NCBI GenBank assembly: GCA_004380135.1 | Contig: QXCR01000014.1 | Span: 124,001 to 188,000 of the forward strand | DNA: 64,000 bases | Direction: 5' to 3' | Source: Stemphylium vesicarium | Lineage: Eukaryota > Ascomycota > Dothideomycetes > Pleosporales > Pleosporaceae | Part shown: positions 47,263 through 59,500 of the stretch, one piece after another | How the letters are laid out: each line of letters begins with the position of its first letter | Numbering within the stretch: position 1 is the first letter of the stretch | Notes under the pieces: model-generated | Seen by the model: the letters and a program-made list of their open reading frames with translations, nothing else | What the model was told of the DNA's origin: nothing | Database searches by the model: none | Made by a program: the position numbers and the translations under genes

Positions 47263-47776
47263 CTATGAGATTCCTTTGGCGCGTTGCTCCATCTTAAGTC
47301 TGCGGCTTGTTAGATACGTCGGAGTAACCAGAACAGGCTTGACAAACTTGAGCAGTGAGTATTTCGGACAGCTCACTGTGCTTGCATTCTCTCCTTGCTT
47401 CTCGTAAAAAGCGTTGCAGCACTCATACAAAGCGTCCACCTGCCCAATGTCAACTGCAGTCCCAGGCATATTCGCGATCGAGCAGAAGCCGTAAGTGCAG
47501 CTTTCATCCTGCACCATACGGGAATTTGTCGCTCAATCTTGATTACTGACCTCTTTTCGGCACTTCTCTTCATTGTAGTTGTTCCTTTGTATGCAATCTA
47601 ACGCTTAGTACATGATGAAGATAGACCCTATTAAATGACATACTTTGAATCGCGCACGCGCGAGGATGGCATGGAGGGTCCGTTTTCAAGTCTTTTTCGA
47701 TCTCTCCCTAAGACCTTGTCAGTTGGGCATTCCTAACCACCTGGGCAGTCTTTAACTGTGACATCATGAGCATACC
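47263..47776 (-). CDS. cmc4: mitochondrial twin CX9C protein Cmc4
   Basis: Small intermembrane-space protein of the twin CX9C class, linked in yeast to respiratory-complex assembly. No single open frame shows it. Exons (reverse) 47776-47774, 47701-47644, 47597-47551, 47439-47348 and 47305-47263 (introns 72, 46, 111 and 42 bp) add up to 243 bp, 80 residues. The protein has C12-x9-C22 (CHPRACAIQNC) and C33-x9-C43 (CRKEVDALYEC), a further Cys pair (C17, C44), SCPKYSLL, and the ending LKMEQR, closely paralleling yeast Cmc4. The first coding exon is only the ATG (context CACC ATG GTATGC); that join is the least certain. Middle exons are supported by the Cys spacing. It diverges from the SUMO gene. 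Confidence 0.8.
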
Positions 47777-48281
47777 ATGGTGAGCACGCGCAGACCAACA
47801 CAACGCTGCTGCTTCTGAGTTTCGGGGACAATTCCGATGCGATACTGGCAGCGATCCAGTCGAACACGAATATACAAACTATTTTCGTTGGTAAAGCGGG
47901 TGATGAAGGTGAAGCCCGCTGGCTGGAATTGGCCAATGCTTTAAGAGCGAGAGACCCCACTAATTCTCATTGCTCCCACCTCACTCTTGCGCCTTCATCC
48001 TTCACAGCATCTTTTTCACGCGTTGCCACCGCTAGTCCGTACTCCTCGACGCGTTTGCCCAACCTCACGAGCGCTCTCTATTACCCGACATAATTTGCAA
48101 CCAAAGTGCCGGTATTAAGGTACGACTATCTCCGCACCACATAAAGCAGCCTCACCCCACGAGAAATCGCACCTTCCTAAACCTCCACCGGCTCTGACGC
48201 GACTAATTCCTCTGCACAGCCTCGCCCCATACCTCTGCCCCTCAGCATTCTACTCGCGCACGAACAGCTCCAAACCTCAAA
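47777..48281. promoter_or_regulatory. bidirectional promoter cmc4 / SUMO
   Basis: 505 bp between divergent starts. The 150 bp before the SUMO ATG are C-rich and probably leader. No specific site identified. Confidence 0.5.
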
Positions 48282-48645
48282 ATGTCTGACAACGGCTCTC
48301 CCAACAACGTCCAGCAGAAGCCCGAGGACGGCGGTCAGAGTGAACACCTGAACATCAAGGTCACCGACAACAACAACGAGGTCTTCTTCAAGATCAAGCG
48401 CACAACCGCGCTGGGCAAGCTTATGAACGCCTTTTGCGACCGCCAGGGAAAGAACATCTCGAGTGTTCGATTTCTGTTTGACGGCCAGCGTGTGACTGCG
48501 GCAGACAACCCGGACACGGTACGTAGTAATGGCAGCCTCTTACGGGGTGAGAAGGATTGGCAAAGACCCGACTGACACGGCGCAGCTCGACATGCAAGAC
48601 GGCGACACCCTTGAAGTCCACCAGGAGCAGATTGGCGGCTGCTGA
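48282..48645 (+). CDS. SUMO (Smt3/Pmt3)
   Basis: Ubiquitin-like modifier attached to lysines of nuclear proteins. Exons 48282-48518 and 48586-48645 (67-bp intron) give 98 residues. A flexible N-terminal tail of about 20 residues is followed by the beta-grasp fold: HLNIKVTDNNNEVFFKIK, LGKLMNAFCDRQGK, VRFLFDGQRV, and after the intron LDMQDGDTLEVHQEQIGG followed by a single Cys. The GG must be exposed by a Ulp-type protease removing the last residue. Keeping the intron would remove the GG and give an inactive form of 97 residues. No SUMO consensus site in the tail is obvious. Family assignment is secure. Confidence 0.96.
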
Positions 48646-49226
48646 TCAGCCAACCACCACCCCGTTGTTCTGAGCTTTCTAGAACCGCTCCCAATGCCGA
48701 CAATCGGCGGCTAGGCGCTCACCATCCATTACCCCGACCTTGCGACTTGCCGAAATCCACGAGGACATGATTGCTTTGAGCGGAGGCGTGGCGGAAAAGA
48801 GGCATGGTTTGTTTTGCTTTCAGATATGGATATCACGGATACTGGCGTCACGGTTCTACCAAGCCCGCCTTATGCGGTGCTCTTTGTGTCTTCGTTTAGT
48901 AGCTGGCGGATGCGCTTTGTGCAGAGATGATTTAATTCACCACATACTGTTTATTCTGGTCTGATGCATTACAGTGAGCCGATGATGTGCCAAAATACGG
49001 CATCCTGCGCACAGCATCTGTTTGTGAGGCCGACAATCTTCGGCCCATTGATACCCAACCGCATCTGCACAGCACGAACAATGTCGGTTACCAGTTATAC
49101 AAGTTCGCATCTCAGCTTGGACTAGATGCAATTTCCTGTTCAAAGACTAATTTGTACATTTTCGTAGCCTATAAATACAATGACATGACATGCTCTGGCT
49201 TCATACCCGAAACTCCGCACCTTGAT
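48646..49226. other. convergent intergenic, nothing recognised
   Basis: 581 bp between the SUMO gene and the convergent charged-protein gene; presumed 3' UTRs. Confidence 0.5.
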
Positions 49227-49916
49227 CTAATCATCCCAAACAGCCTTCTTCCTCGCTTCTCTGGCCTCGGTCTCTCTCTTCTCCCTTTCCCTCTCCTCAT
49301 TCCTGCGCTTCCTCTCCTTCTCCCTCATAGCACGATCATACTCCCTCTCCTCATCCGTCCGCTTCGGCGCCCGCACACCCAGCGCGCCAGCAATAAGCCG
49401 CCCCGCAACGGCCGTCGTCTTCTCCGGCCGCTTATCTGACCCGCCGGCACCACTACGGGGCGTCGGCCCATCGCTGCTCAAACCATATGGCGCATTATCC
49501 GGGTACTCGAACTGCGTGGGCGACGCGGGTGTTGGCGGCGGTGGGTTCGGCGGGTTATCGCGCGACGTAGTGGTAGAGAGAGGTTGTAAAGAGTCGTGCG
49601 GTGAGCCCTTTTCCGCTGCCTTCCCACTGCTTTCGTCTACATCTTCGGTTTCGGTTTCGGAGCCGCTGAGAGCTTCGTCCCAGCTGTCTGCTACTGGCTT
49701 GCTTTTCGGCTTATGAGCGGGCTTCTCGGGGTGGTTCGCGGAGATTTCAAGATTGCCGAGCGTGTTTGCGATTTCTGGGAACGCGCAGGGTTAGTCTATG
49801 GTTCTGGAGTGGGTGATTGGGTGGCATTGGCACGGCTGAGAGGTGCCATTGAGGGTGTAGGCATTGCACACACCTTCTTCGCTGGGTGTTTTGTGAATAG
49901 GCGCCATGTCTTTCAT
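49227..49916 (-). CDS. charged fungal protein of unknown function
   Basis: Exons (reverse) 49916-49874 and 49774-49227 (99-bp intron) give 196 residues starting MKDMAPIHKTPSEE; a second ATG three codons on (49907) may be used. The spliced N-terminus reads PSEEEIANTLGNLEIS, then a polar region with VADSWDEALSGSETETEDVDES, a Pro-rich stretch, GLIAGALG-like residues and a strongly charged helix (EEREYDRAMREKERKRRNEE) before the end AVWDD. The SWDEALSG and final helix suggest a conserved short protein, probably intracellular with a coiled coil or nucleic-acid-facing helix. I do not recognise the family. Splice sites have good consensus, and the split Glu codon restores the frame. Confidence 0.7.
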
Positions 49917-51675
49917 TTCCGTGTATACCGCGTGCAACGATGTAGTGTCGTGTGAGGCTCTCAGGGTTGGTTTTGCGGGGTAAAAAGCGTCCGGATTGTC
50001 GTATTGCCAACTTTATTCGGGACTGCGGGGTGCGTGTTTCTAGCGTCTGGGTTTCTACCAAGTTTGCAGTACCAGGTGATGAAATTCTTGGTCTAAGGGA
50101 GGAGCTGAGGAGGTAATATGAGGTGGAAAAGAGTAACAGAGAAGGATCAAGTCTTTTGTACTTGCAGAGTAAAGTAAGAGCAAAAGTAAACCAAGTACGA
50201 TGCGAGAGAGAGGAAGAGATGCACACGGATCGCAGCTTTCCAATTGCTCTAACAAGGGGGCTCACAAATGCCTGTACGAAACAAAGGACCCATAAAGCGG
50301 CGCCCCCGGTCTTGGATGCTTCGCCAGCTACCACCTCTCCCACCGGTCGAACCCTCCCTTGCGCCGATTGTTCTGTGGGGAAAGAGCGCGCGTCACCTAC
50401 AAGCACGACCATGCCTGCGACGTCAGATCGATACCCGTTCCGAGCTCCTGACCCACCTTTTCCAGCGTTCCAGAACGTCGCGCCGCGTTCTTGTCCGTGG
50501 TTATTTTCAGCAGTGATTCGATTCTGCGCGGGTTACCACCGCCGTCGCGGTCCGCCGGTTAATTTTAGAAAATCTACGAGAAAAAGGGTCTCTCAATAAA
50601 TTTTATCCGTTATCATCGGGGGCTTAGCTAGCCAAAGACCCTGATGGAGTGCGGGAGGGAGTCTATTGAGACGGTTACTTCTCGTGTGGACTTGCGCATG
50701 GAACGGCAGGCGAAGATTGGAGAAGCATCCATGATAGTTTTCTTCGCTCCACTATGCATTCAATCAATCCCACAATGCGGATGCTCTCCGCGAGGCTGCC
50801 GAGGATAATTCTAGAGATGTGTCTCGAGGCAAGACAGGACGTTTTGCTTGCCCAGGCACATTCCCTGCAGGCTAGAAACTGTGGATATAACAGGGGCAGC
50901 GAGTTGCGCGTTTCTGCGTCTATGAACAACGAGTCTAGACAACTGATAAAAGAGTGATGTACACAGCTAGATACCTCTTGTTGCGAGAGACTCGTCATGT
51001 CTTTTGGAGATCGTCAGGGACGGGGAGCTGATCTGCGGGTACCGTGGGCAAGGATGAGCGAGTCTGGTTTGCGCGTCCTTGCGTATGTCACATGATTGAA
51101 AGCTTGTCTAGACTTTCTAGATCTGTTCGATGAAGGGCGAGGTTCCATGTTCTAATGGTACACGTATGGACCATGGCTTTTGATGTCGCACCTGGAGGCC
51201 TTCCAATGTGATGTAAAAGTCTGGATTACGGTTAGCAAACACGAGCGCACACATTCTGACCGAGTCACTGGAATGATGGACGGGGATACCGCGGGCAAAT
51301 GTATGCATGATATACCATTATGTGATATTAACGTAGTATAGAGAGAGAGAGTACATGTAGGTGCTCTGCTACCTAACCACGTGTTTAGTTTGATGGACAA
51401 AATCCAATCGTCATTCTGCATAAAACTTCTTCAGGACACCAGTGTATTGAACTAGAAATTACGATCATGCGTTAAAGCGATACTGTTGATACAGATACAA
51501 AGGAGAGAACAATGCAAAATCCAACGCCGACTGTTCAGACACAAAATACCAATTGTGTACCGCACTGAAGCAGCATGCCAGAATCCCACTAATGAACGCG
51601 AGCCGTGTAAATGCTCAGATAAACACCGAAATATGCAATACATGCAGCACCGTCAGGTCATTGCTCATGTAGGTA
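49917..51675. other. 1.76-kb gene-free stretch
   Basis: Longest gene-free interval of the right part outside introns. It holds the promoter of the charged-protein gene and the 3' UTR of the YVC1-like gene. Several open frames of 60-160 codons on both strands look random. Nothing else recognised, but a non-coding RNA or very small gene cannot be excluded. Confidence 0.45.
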
Positions 51676-54600
51676 TCACAAACTGGAACCCATCCTCTCA
51701 CCTCTGTCTTCTTCCTTGATGCTCTTCTTCTTTCCCTTTCCCTTCTTCTTACCAACAAGCTCACTGGGTGGTGAATGTGTTCCCCGACTACCTGTTTGGC
51801 TCTCTCCTTGCTTTAAGCCCTTGACTTCTTGAAGCATGTCACGGAAGCCTTCTTCGAGCGTTGTCATTCGCGCCAGCATGATTCTGCTCATGCGATTGGA
51901 ATCCGAGTCGTGGTCGCTCTCTTTCTGCATCTCGCGAGCCTTCATCCGAGCAGCCATTTCAAATTGTGTAGTGAAAGACGCAGGTAGCCCATCAAGGTTG
52001 GCAAAGTTCGGGTTAAGTGCGTTGTCCCCAATATCCGACGCCAGGTCCAAGGCGATTGCATTGAAAGAGGGCTCTCGAGCTAGGTGGCCCTTGGAAAGCA
52101 GATTAGCCGAGTTCCTACGCGGTGGCATGATAGCGCGAGGCCGAGAAGGAGGGCCGAGAGGAGGCTGAACGCGCTTGGGTGTACGGGCTCCAGTCCCACT
52201 TGAAGTATCCAAACGACCTGGCGTAGCGGTGCCCGTAGCTGTTCCACTACGGTTGCCTGTCTTGGGCCGCTTCTCAGATGACGGCGCACAAGGTGGATTT
52301 ATGGCCTCTTTGATGGGACTGAATAGAATTGTACCGGTGGAAGTGTTGCGGTTGTGCGTTGGTTTTGACCGTCGCTTGCTAGGTGATGTCGACAGCTTTG
52401 CCTTGAAGCTAGACTCAGAGGGTGAGGCCACAGTTCCCGAAGTGCGCGTTTGCGCTCGGGGGATAGCTGTCATTGGTGTACGGAAGAACTCATCTTCAGA
52501 AGACTCGTAACCCGTCTGAGGCCGCTTGCCCTCTTTCAGACTTGGCACAATGCGAGGAGTGACTTGTGGGTCGGTCTCTTGATCTTCTTCATCATCCCCG
52601 TCAGCATCAGTCTGCTGCGGTACTTCTTGGATGGCTGCCATGTCGAGATCAGGTTCTTCTTCCTCTGCGATAGGCCCAGTAAGAGGAGTTCCAACATCAT
52701 CGGGGTCAGGATCCGAGACGACAGTCCTAGTAGCAGCGAGGGGATGTTTTCGCCTAGCCTGGCCAGCGGTTTTGGTGCGACGCAGATATGGTCGGTTACG
52801 GCCCTCGAGTCGATCCAGTACCGACCGCGAGTCGTCTTGAGGTGGAGTGTTCTCATCATCGTCGCCCATTTTCTTCATCCAGTCGGATACAACGTTACCC
52901 GAGTTCCTCCTAGGGGTTGGGTACCGCGGGGTGGGCTGAAAACTAGGATCGCGGAAGGGTCGACGGAATACTTCCTCGAGTGCCTGATCCTTTTGGAAAG
53001 TAGTAACAGAGGGCTCGCGTAGGCGGGGACTGAACAGATCAACAGGGCCGCGGATGCTGAACGCGGGTACGGGCGCTTTTGACTCTGCTCGACCTCGTTG
53101 CTCGACGAGATCAGTCGGGCCATAAGCAAGATGAGAGAGAAGAACGCGCTCGTAAACGAAGATGATGAAAAGAATAGGAAGATGCGTCAGCTTGATGACA
53201 AGCCGGTTCATGCGAAGAAACTTCTTGAACGACATGGTGTACTTTAGCGGAATCAACAGCCACCCAATGATATTGGTGGGCGGAATGTAGGAAAAAAGTG
53301 CATCCGACTTGACCATGGAGATGGTGTTGACGGCAAACAAAAACTGGTGTTCCTCGTCGGCGTTCTTGACGACTGCCATGAAGGAGTTCGTCAAGACTGT
53401 GACGAGGATGGTGACAATGAGGAAATGACAAATGAAGAGGAACAAGGCAAGCAAAGTCTTGCCAAGGAAGTTCATCTCTCCCCAGAGGTCCCAGGCTGCA
53501 GGACTGAATCCCATCACCAGCTGGAAGATGGCATATGCGGCATCGGAAGCACCAAAGTCGCGCTTGAATGCCAGGCTGAAAGCGACGAAGAAACCGCTGC
53601 AGCTTATGACGATGAGCACAAGAATGGCAGCCAAGTCCACGGCCATCATCTTGAAGGCGATGAGTAGCTGCGAAAAGTAGCGGTAGTGATCCAAGGCTGA
53701 GAAGAGGCGGGGAAACAACAGGACTGCCGTAGATCCAAGCACATCATACGCCATAGCCGCAACATGGCTTCGGCTGACGTCAGGCATGAGGATGCCGTAA
53801 AGACGCAGCACGTAGTATGCCATGAACATGAGCAGAATGCCTAGATCAAAGGCATTCCATACACTCATAATGTATAGGCCGAAGCCCTGTTCTGAGAAGC
53901 CCACCACCTCATCCAGCATGTATCCAGCGCTCCAAAACCAGAAGAGCACCTCTAGTGCTGTGATGTCGTCGGACTTCTCCGAGAGCACAGCAAGGAACAA
54001 GCCCAGCATGATAGCGAAGGAGAGTGTAGAGAAGAGGTTGCGGTAGCGAGGAACACGTAGGCGGGAGAGTTTGAAGAGCGAAGCTTCGTGGGGATCGTAA
54101 AGCGTCACTGTACGGCGAAGCAGCGCGGCGGGTGGAGGCAGGGGAGGGGCGGGCTTGGTGGGCGACATGCGACGAGACGGGCCTCTCCTTGGAGAGAGGT
54201 CATCGGGAACATTGTAGTGACGCTCCTGAGGAGAGTCGGGCTTCCGGTGCAGGCTGTCGGCTGCCGAGTGGAAGACGATGGTGCCTGCCCAGATGGCTTC
54301 CAGCTGGCGCACGACCAGAGGATGGGCAAGGAACTTCTTGGCCTGAGCGCGGATGGCAATCTCAAGCGAAGAGATGCGCGCAGAGCGAGGGGCCTGGCGC
54401 GACCAGTTTGCGCCGCCTGGAGTCGCGTTGCCCTGGCCCGGTGTGACCAAGCCCTGCAAGGGGTCGAAGTCGTAGGAGAGTGCGTCGATCAACTCGCGCG
54501 TGGAGAATTCCTTGAGCAGCCTCATGGCCAGCAGCTCGCATATCAGCGCCCGCGTCTTGCTGACGCCCACATTCCCCGGGTTCTCCTCTCCTTCCTTTTT

Positions 54601-54905
54601 GAACTGTAGGCAGTTGGCGAGCAGGCAATACAAGAGGCCGCGCGAGAACTGGTTGGAGCGCAGTTGTTGCTGAATAGGCTTGACGAGGAATTGCGACACC
54701 TGGGGCGAGCGCAGCTGGTCCCATGACAGCGTCGTCTCGCACCGCTGGACGAGTAGTATGCGGATGGCGTGGGTGGTGTTGTAAATGGGAATGCGATCTG
54801 TAGAGGCGATTAGCACTGCACGTACAAGCCTAGAATTCTGTGCGCCTACCTAGCACCTCTGCAGAGAAAACGGGCAGCAAGGGGCCATCGCGCTGGCGGT
54901 CTTCA

Positions 54906-54940
<35 letters not shown>

Positions 54941-55090
54941 ACCGTCGTACTGGGCTATCGCGTCGGGCCCGTGGTCGTCTCGGTCGGAGTCTTGTCCATT
55001 GCGGCGGCGGCGGTACCTGTCGATGGCCGCGAGAAGTGGCGTGGTCTCCGATGGCCGGCGTGACTTGGACGTGAAGAATGAAGAGAACAT
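51676..55090 (-). CDS. YVC1-like TRP-type cation channel
   Basis: Multi-pass cation channel of the fungal YVC1-like family, in yeast a vacuolar Ca2+ release channel. Exons (reverse) 55090-54850 and 54797-51676 (52-bp intron) give 1,120 residues. An N-terminal soluble part (about 80-330) leads to membrane segments such as LFSTLSFAIMLGLFLAVL, LFWFWSAGYMLDEVVGF, LGILLMFMAYYVLRLYGI, AILVLIVISCSGFFVAF and FLFICHFLIVTILVTVL, with the pore-side sequence AIFQLVMGFSPAAWDLWG. A long Ser/Pro/Arg-rich cytoplasmic tail of some 500 residues ends in a predicted coiled coil and a Lys-rich KKKGKGKKK. The N-terminus contains an acidic Asp/Glu run encoded by a hexanucleotide repeat. The ion and the membrane are inferred. 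Confidence 0.83.
54906..54940. repeat. hexanucleotide repeat (TCCTCG)n
   Basis: About six units of TCCTCG, encoding the alternating Glu-Asp run near residues 51-63 of the YVC1-like protein on the minus strand. Such repeats change length easily between isolates. Confidence 0.9.
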
Positions 55091-56531
55091 GGAAATGCGA
55101 TCCTCTTCAGCGGCGGCAGAGGCAGAGGATTGCGTTGGGGAGACTGGGTGGAGTGGGACCAGGTTTCATGACGGGCTGGGAAATGAAGCACAAGAGGATC
55201 GTGAAAGCGCTCTTGCCCATTTTCGTGCTACAAGCCTGCTTCACCGCCTAGCTCTAGGCCGTCATGCGGCATGTCGCCGTCGAGGCATCATGAGGAAGGG
55301 TAAGACGCGACCGTTATCTCGCCTCGTTCATGCCCCCCAGACGGCTGCGCAGCCAATGGGTGACGCCATGGAGCGCATGCAGCCAGGACCTGCGAGCATG
55401 GACGGAGCTAAACGCAATGTCATGAATGCCATGTGAGACAAGCCCGGATATGGATATACAGAGCGCCATTTTCATAGTCGTCATCGGCACGAAATGCCCA
55501 CAAGTGGGTTGGTTTATCGCTCAGACGGCGCGCAATCTGGGGTGCAGCGTGCATGCGATGCCTCAGATCTTCACATGTCACCCGCCTCGAAACTTTGCAG
55601 ACCGTGTACATGGAGGTCAGGCACAGCGGATTAGTACGATCCGATGATTTCTGCCTTTTGCAAGCTCCGAGCCAGTTTCTCTAGTGTGACAGGTCGCGGA
55701 CGTCTCTAGATGATCTCGATCAACACCCTGCGACAGGGCTTGATGCTCGCTTCCAGGACGAGGCGTAGGCCCTGCATGTCAGGTCGATAGCCACTCTATT
55801 GTATTTGTCACACAGCCGCTATCGGGCGTTGGACGTGGGTGTGAGCAAGATGCCATTCCACCTCTTTTTTTTTCTTTCGCAAAAAGCACAATACACGGTG
55901 ATGTCGCGGTGCATTTGAACCGTTGGATCCTGCGCGGATCATTGCTCCACCTTGTGCCCATCACTCGTCATTGGCAGCTTTGGCGAAGCGTCTCAACTTT
56001 GGCCTCACACCGCCCTGCGATCCCTTACAGCTTGCGCGATACGTGCAGCGTCTTTATCGATAGAGAAGTGGGCGCAGATCCTGCGTGTTCATGTGAGAAA
56101 GCCTTCTCTGCGGGCCGGATGACTATGAGTCTGTCCTGAGTACCGCCGGGCGACTTTGAATACACAGCCGACACAAATTCCAGGCACTCGCAGGATTTTG
56201 GAGACTTTTAGACAGCCATAGACCATCTAAAAACAACAAACGGGAACATGCCCAAATGCAGGTGCTTCGAGTCAAGACGCTCTGCATTGGTCCAGAGAGG
56301 CTCGGCGACGCACACAATACGCGACCAAACTCGTCATTCGCCAAGGTGGGGCAGACCAATCAACCCCGCCATACAGCGGCAGCTAGGCCATTCACGTTTT
56401 TTTCTACTGCAGTGAGGTTCCGAAACTTTTTTTTTTCTGAGGCTTCAAGTTCTCTTCTCTCCCTACAATTGCCTGGCAGTCTCGCTTCACAAGGGTTCCA
56501 TAGCCCTAGAGCTGTCTCTTATACTTCAATT
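55091..56531. promoter_or_regulatory. 1.44-kb divergent intergenic region
   Basis: Separates the YVC1-like gene and the pyrimidine gene, both reading outward, and must hold both promoters. Two T runs near 55866-55877 and 56431-56441 are visible, the second in the probable leader of the pyrimidine gene. The pyrimidine reading frame stays open upstream to 56256. No gene recognised. Confidence 0.5.
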
Positions 56532-59500
56532 ATGGCGCCTCTGCCCGACCAAAGCCAGAACCTGGCTCTCGAGCTTCAAGATGGCTATGTCTGCTTCGGA
56601 AACAGCTTCGGTGCTGACAAGAGCATTTCTGGAGAATTGGTCTTCCAGACTGGTATGGTCGGCTACCCTGAGTCCATAACAGATCCTTCCTACAGAGGCC
56701 AAATCCTGGTCATCACATTTCCTCTGGTGGGTAACTATGGTGTGCCCTCGAGAGAGGACATGGACAGCCTCCTGGAGGGTGTGCCAGCACACTTTGAGTC
56801 CAAGGAGATCCACATTGCTGGATTGGTGGTTGCTACATACGCTGGAGAGGAATACTCCCATCACTTGGCCACCTCTTCGCTGGGTGCATGGCTGAAGGAG
56901 CAGGGTGTGCCCGCCATCACGGGCGTGGATACCCGGGTACTGACCAAGCGTATCCGAGAGGAGGGAAGCATGTTGGGACGTCTGCTACAGAGGACCGGAC
57001 CAACACCCTCCTCGACTGCCCTCACCAACGGTGCTGTGAACACCCAGACCCTCGCCGACAGTGAGGCAGACTGGAGGGGCAGCTTCGAGCAGATTGAGTG
57101 GCTCGACCCCAATACGAAGAACCTTGTTGCTGAAGGTACAAAAATCACACCTCCAACCTGAAATCTCTCCTAACATTTGCCAGTCTCCATCAAGGAGCCA
57201 AAGCTCTACTCGCCCGACCCGGCCAGTGCACTCAAGCATCCCTCCGGCCGCCCCGTTCGCGTCGTCACTGTCGATGTCGGTCTCAAATACAACCAGCTGA
57301 GATGTCTGGTCCGGAGAGGAGTCGAGGTGCTGCAGGTTCCATGGGACTACGACTTCCCTCAGCTTGCTGGCAAGGACTATGATGGTCTCTTCATCTCCAA
57401 CGGTCCAGGTAACCCAGCCATGATGGAGTCCACAGTCAAGCACATCAAGGCCGCCATGGACGAGGCCCGCACTCCCATCTTCGGTATCTGTCTTGGTCAC
57501 CAGTTGCTTGCACGAGCAGCCGGTGCTGACACCGTCAAGATGAAGTTTGGCAACCGTGGTGCCAACATTCCCTGCACAAGCTTGCTTACCGGCAAGTGCC
57601 ACATCACATCGCAGAACCACGGTTACGCGGTCGACTCCAAGACACTCCCTAATGGCTGGGAGGAGCTCTTCGTCAACGCCAACGATGGCAGCAACGAGGG
57701 TATCCGTCACCAGCGAAGACCCTACTTCAGTGTGCAATTCCACCCCGAGCACACCCCTGGTCCCCGCGACACCGAGTACCTGTTCGACGTCTTCATCAGC
57801 ACTATCCAGAAGTCCATGAGCTCGGCTGAAGTCATGTCCAAGGCAGTCGAGTTCCCTGGCGGCACGTTTGAGGAGAACAGGAAGCTCGCTCCCAGGGTAG
57901 ACGTCAAGAAGGTACTTGTTCTCGGAAGTGGAGGTTTGAGCATTGGACAAGCCGGAGAATTCGATTACTCTGGTAGTCAGGCTATCAAGGCTCTCAAGGA
58001 AGAGGGCATCTACACCATCTTGATCAACCCCAACATCGCCACCATCCAGACTTCAAAGGGCCTAGCCGACAAGGTCTACTTCCTCCCGGTCAACGCCGAC
58101 TTCGTCCGCAAGGTCATCCAGAAAGAGCGACCCGATGGTATCTACGTTACCTTCGGAGGCCAGACTGCACTTCAAGTCGGTATCCAGCTCAAGGATGAGT
58201 TTGAGGGTCTTGGTGTCAAGGTTCTCGGTACCCCCATCGACACCATTATCACCACCGAGGACCGTGAGATGTTCGCTCGAAGCATGGAATCCATTGGAGA
58301 GAAGTGCGCCAAGTCGGCCTCTGCCAACAACGTCGAAGAGGCCATGCATGTCGTCAAAGACATTGGCTTCCCCGTCATTGTTCGCGCTGCGTATGCTTTG
58401 GGTGGACTTGGAAGTGGCTTCGCAAACAATGAAGCAGAGCTTCTCGATTTGTGCAACAAGGCTTTCGCCGCCAGTCCCCAGATCCTCATCGAGCGCAGTA
58501 TGAAGGGCTGGAAGGAGATTGAATACGAAGTCGTCCGTGACTCCCGTGACAACTGCATCACGGTCTGTAATATGGAGAACTTCGATCCTCTTGGTATCCA
58601 TACTGGAGACTCCATTGTTGTCGCACCCTCTCAGACTCTTTCGGACACCGACTACAACATGCTTCGTACGACTGCCGTCAATGTCATCCGCCATCTGGGT
58701 GTTGTTGGTGAATGCAACATCCAATACGCGCTCAACCCCTTCTCCAAGGAGTACTGCATTATTGAGGTGAACGCTCGTCTCTCGCGTTCTTCCGCTCTTG
58801 CCTCCAAGGCGACTGGATATCCCCTCGCTTTTGTCGCTGCTAAGCTTGGTCTGAACATTCCTCTCAACGAGATCTCCAACGCAGTCACACGCTCTACATG
58901 CGCTTGCTTCGAGCCATCGCTCGACTACGTCGTGGTCAAGATCCCCCGCTGGGACTTGAAGAAGTTCACTCGCGTATCGACCCTTCTTGGCTCGTCCATG
59001 AAGAGTGTCGGTGAGGTCATGAGTATCGGCCGGACGTTTGAGGAAGCCCTGCAAAAGGCCATCCGCGAGATTGACCCCAGCAACCTTGGTTTCAATGAGA
59101 CACCGGCTCTTATGGAGATTGACCAGGAACTGCAAACACCTTCCGATCAGCGACTCTTCGCTATTGCCAATGCGATGAAGGCTGGATACAGTGTCGACAA
59201 GATCTGGGAGATGACCCAGATTGACAAGTGGTTCCTCAGCCGTTTGAAGTCACTCAGTGACTTTGAGAAGACCATGGCGGACTACAACACTGTCAGCATC
59301 ACCACACCTTTGATCAAGAAGGCCAAGCAGCTCGGTTTCTCTGATCGCCAGCTTGCCAAGTTCTGGGCATCCAATGAGCTTGCTGTGCGCCGTGTACGTG
59401 TCGACGCTGGCATCTTCCCCGTTGTCAAGCAGATTGATACTGTCGCAGCTGAGTTTCCAGCCATGACCAACTATCTCTACCTGACATACAACGGCACTGA

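Noticed and set aside
50123..50599. 158-codon plus-strand frame in the long gene-free stretch
   Set aside because: Composition looks random, with no domain, signal peptide or coherent splice pattern.
54840..55436. Plus-strand 198-codon frame with a long Ser run
   Set aside because: It is the complement of the YVC1-like first exon; the Ser run is only the antisense reading of the acidic repeat.
55900..55940. Possible tRNA B-box (GGTTCAAATGC on minus strand)
   Set aside because: No pairing T stem, anticodon arm or acceptor stem can be drawn around it.
58062..59135. 357-codon minus-strand frame opposite the CPSase exon
   Set aside because: Antisense shadow of a highly conserved, codon-biased gene.
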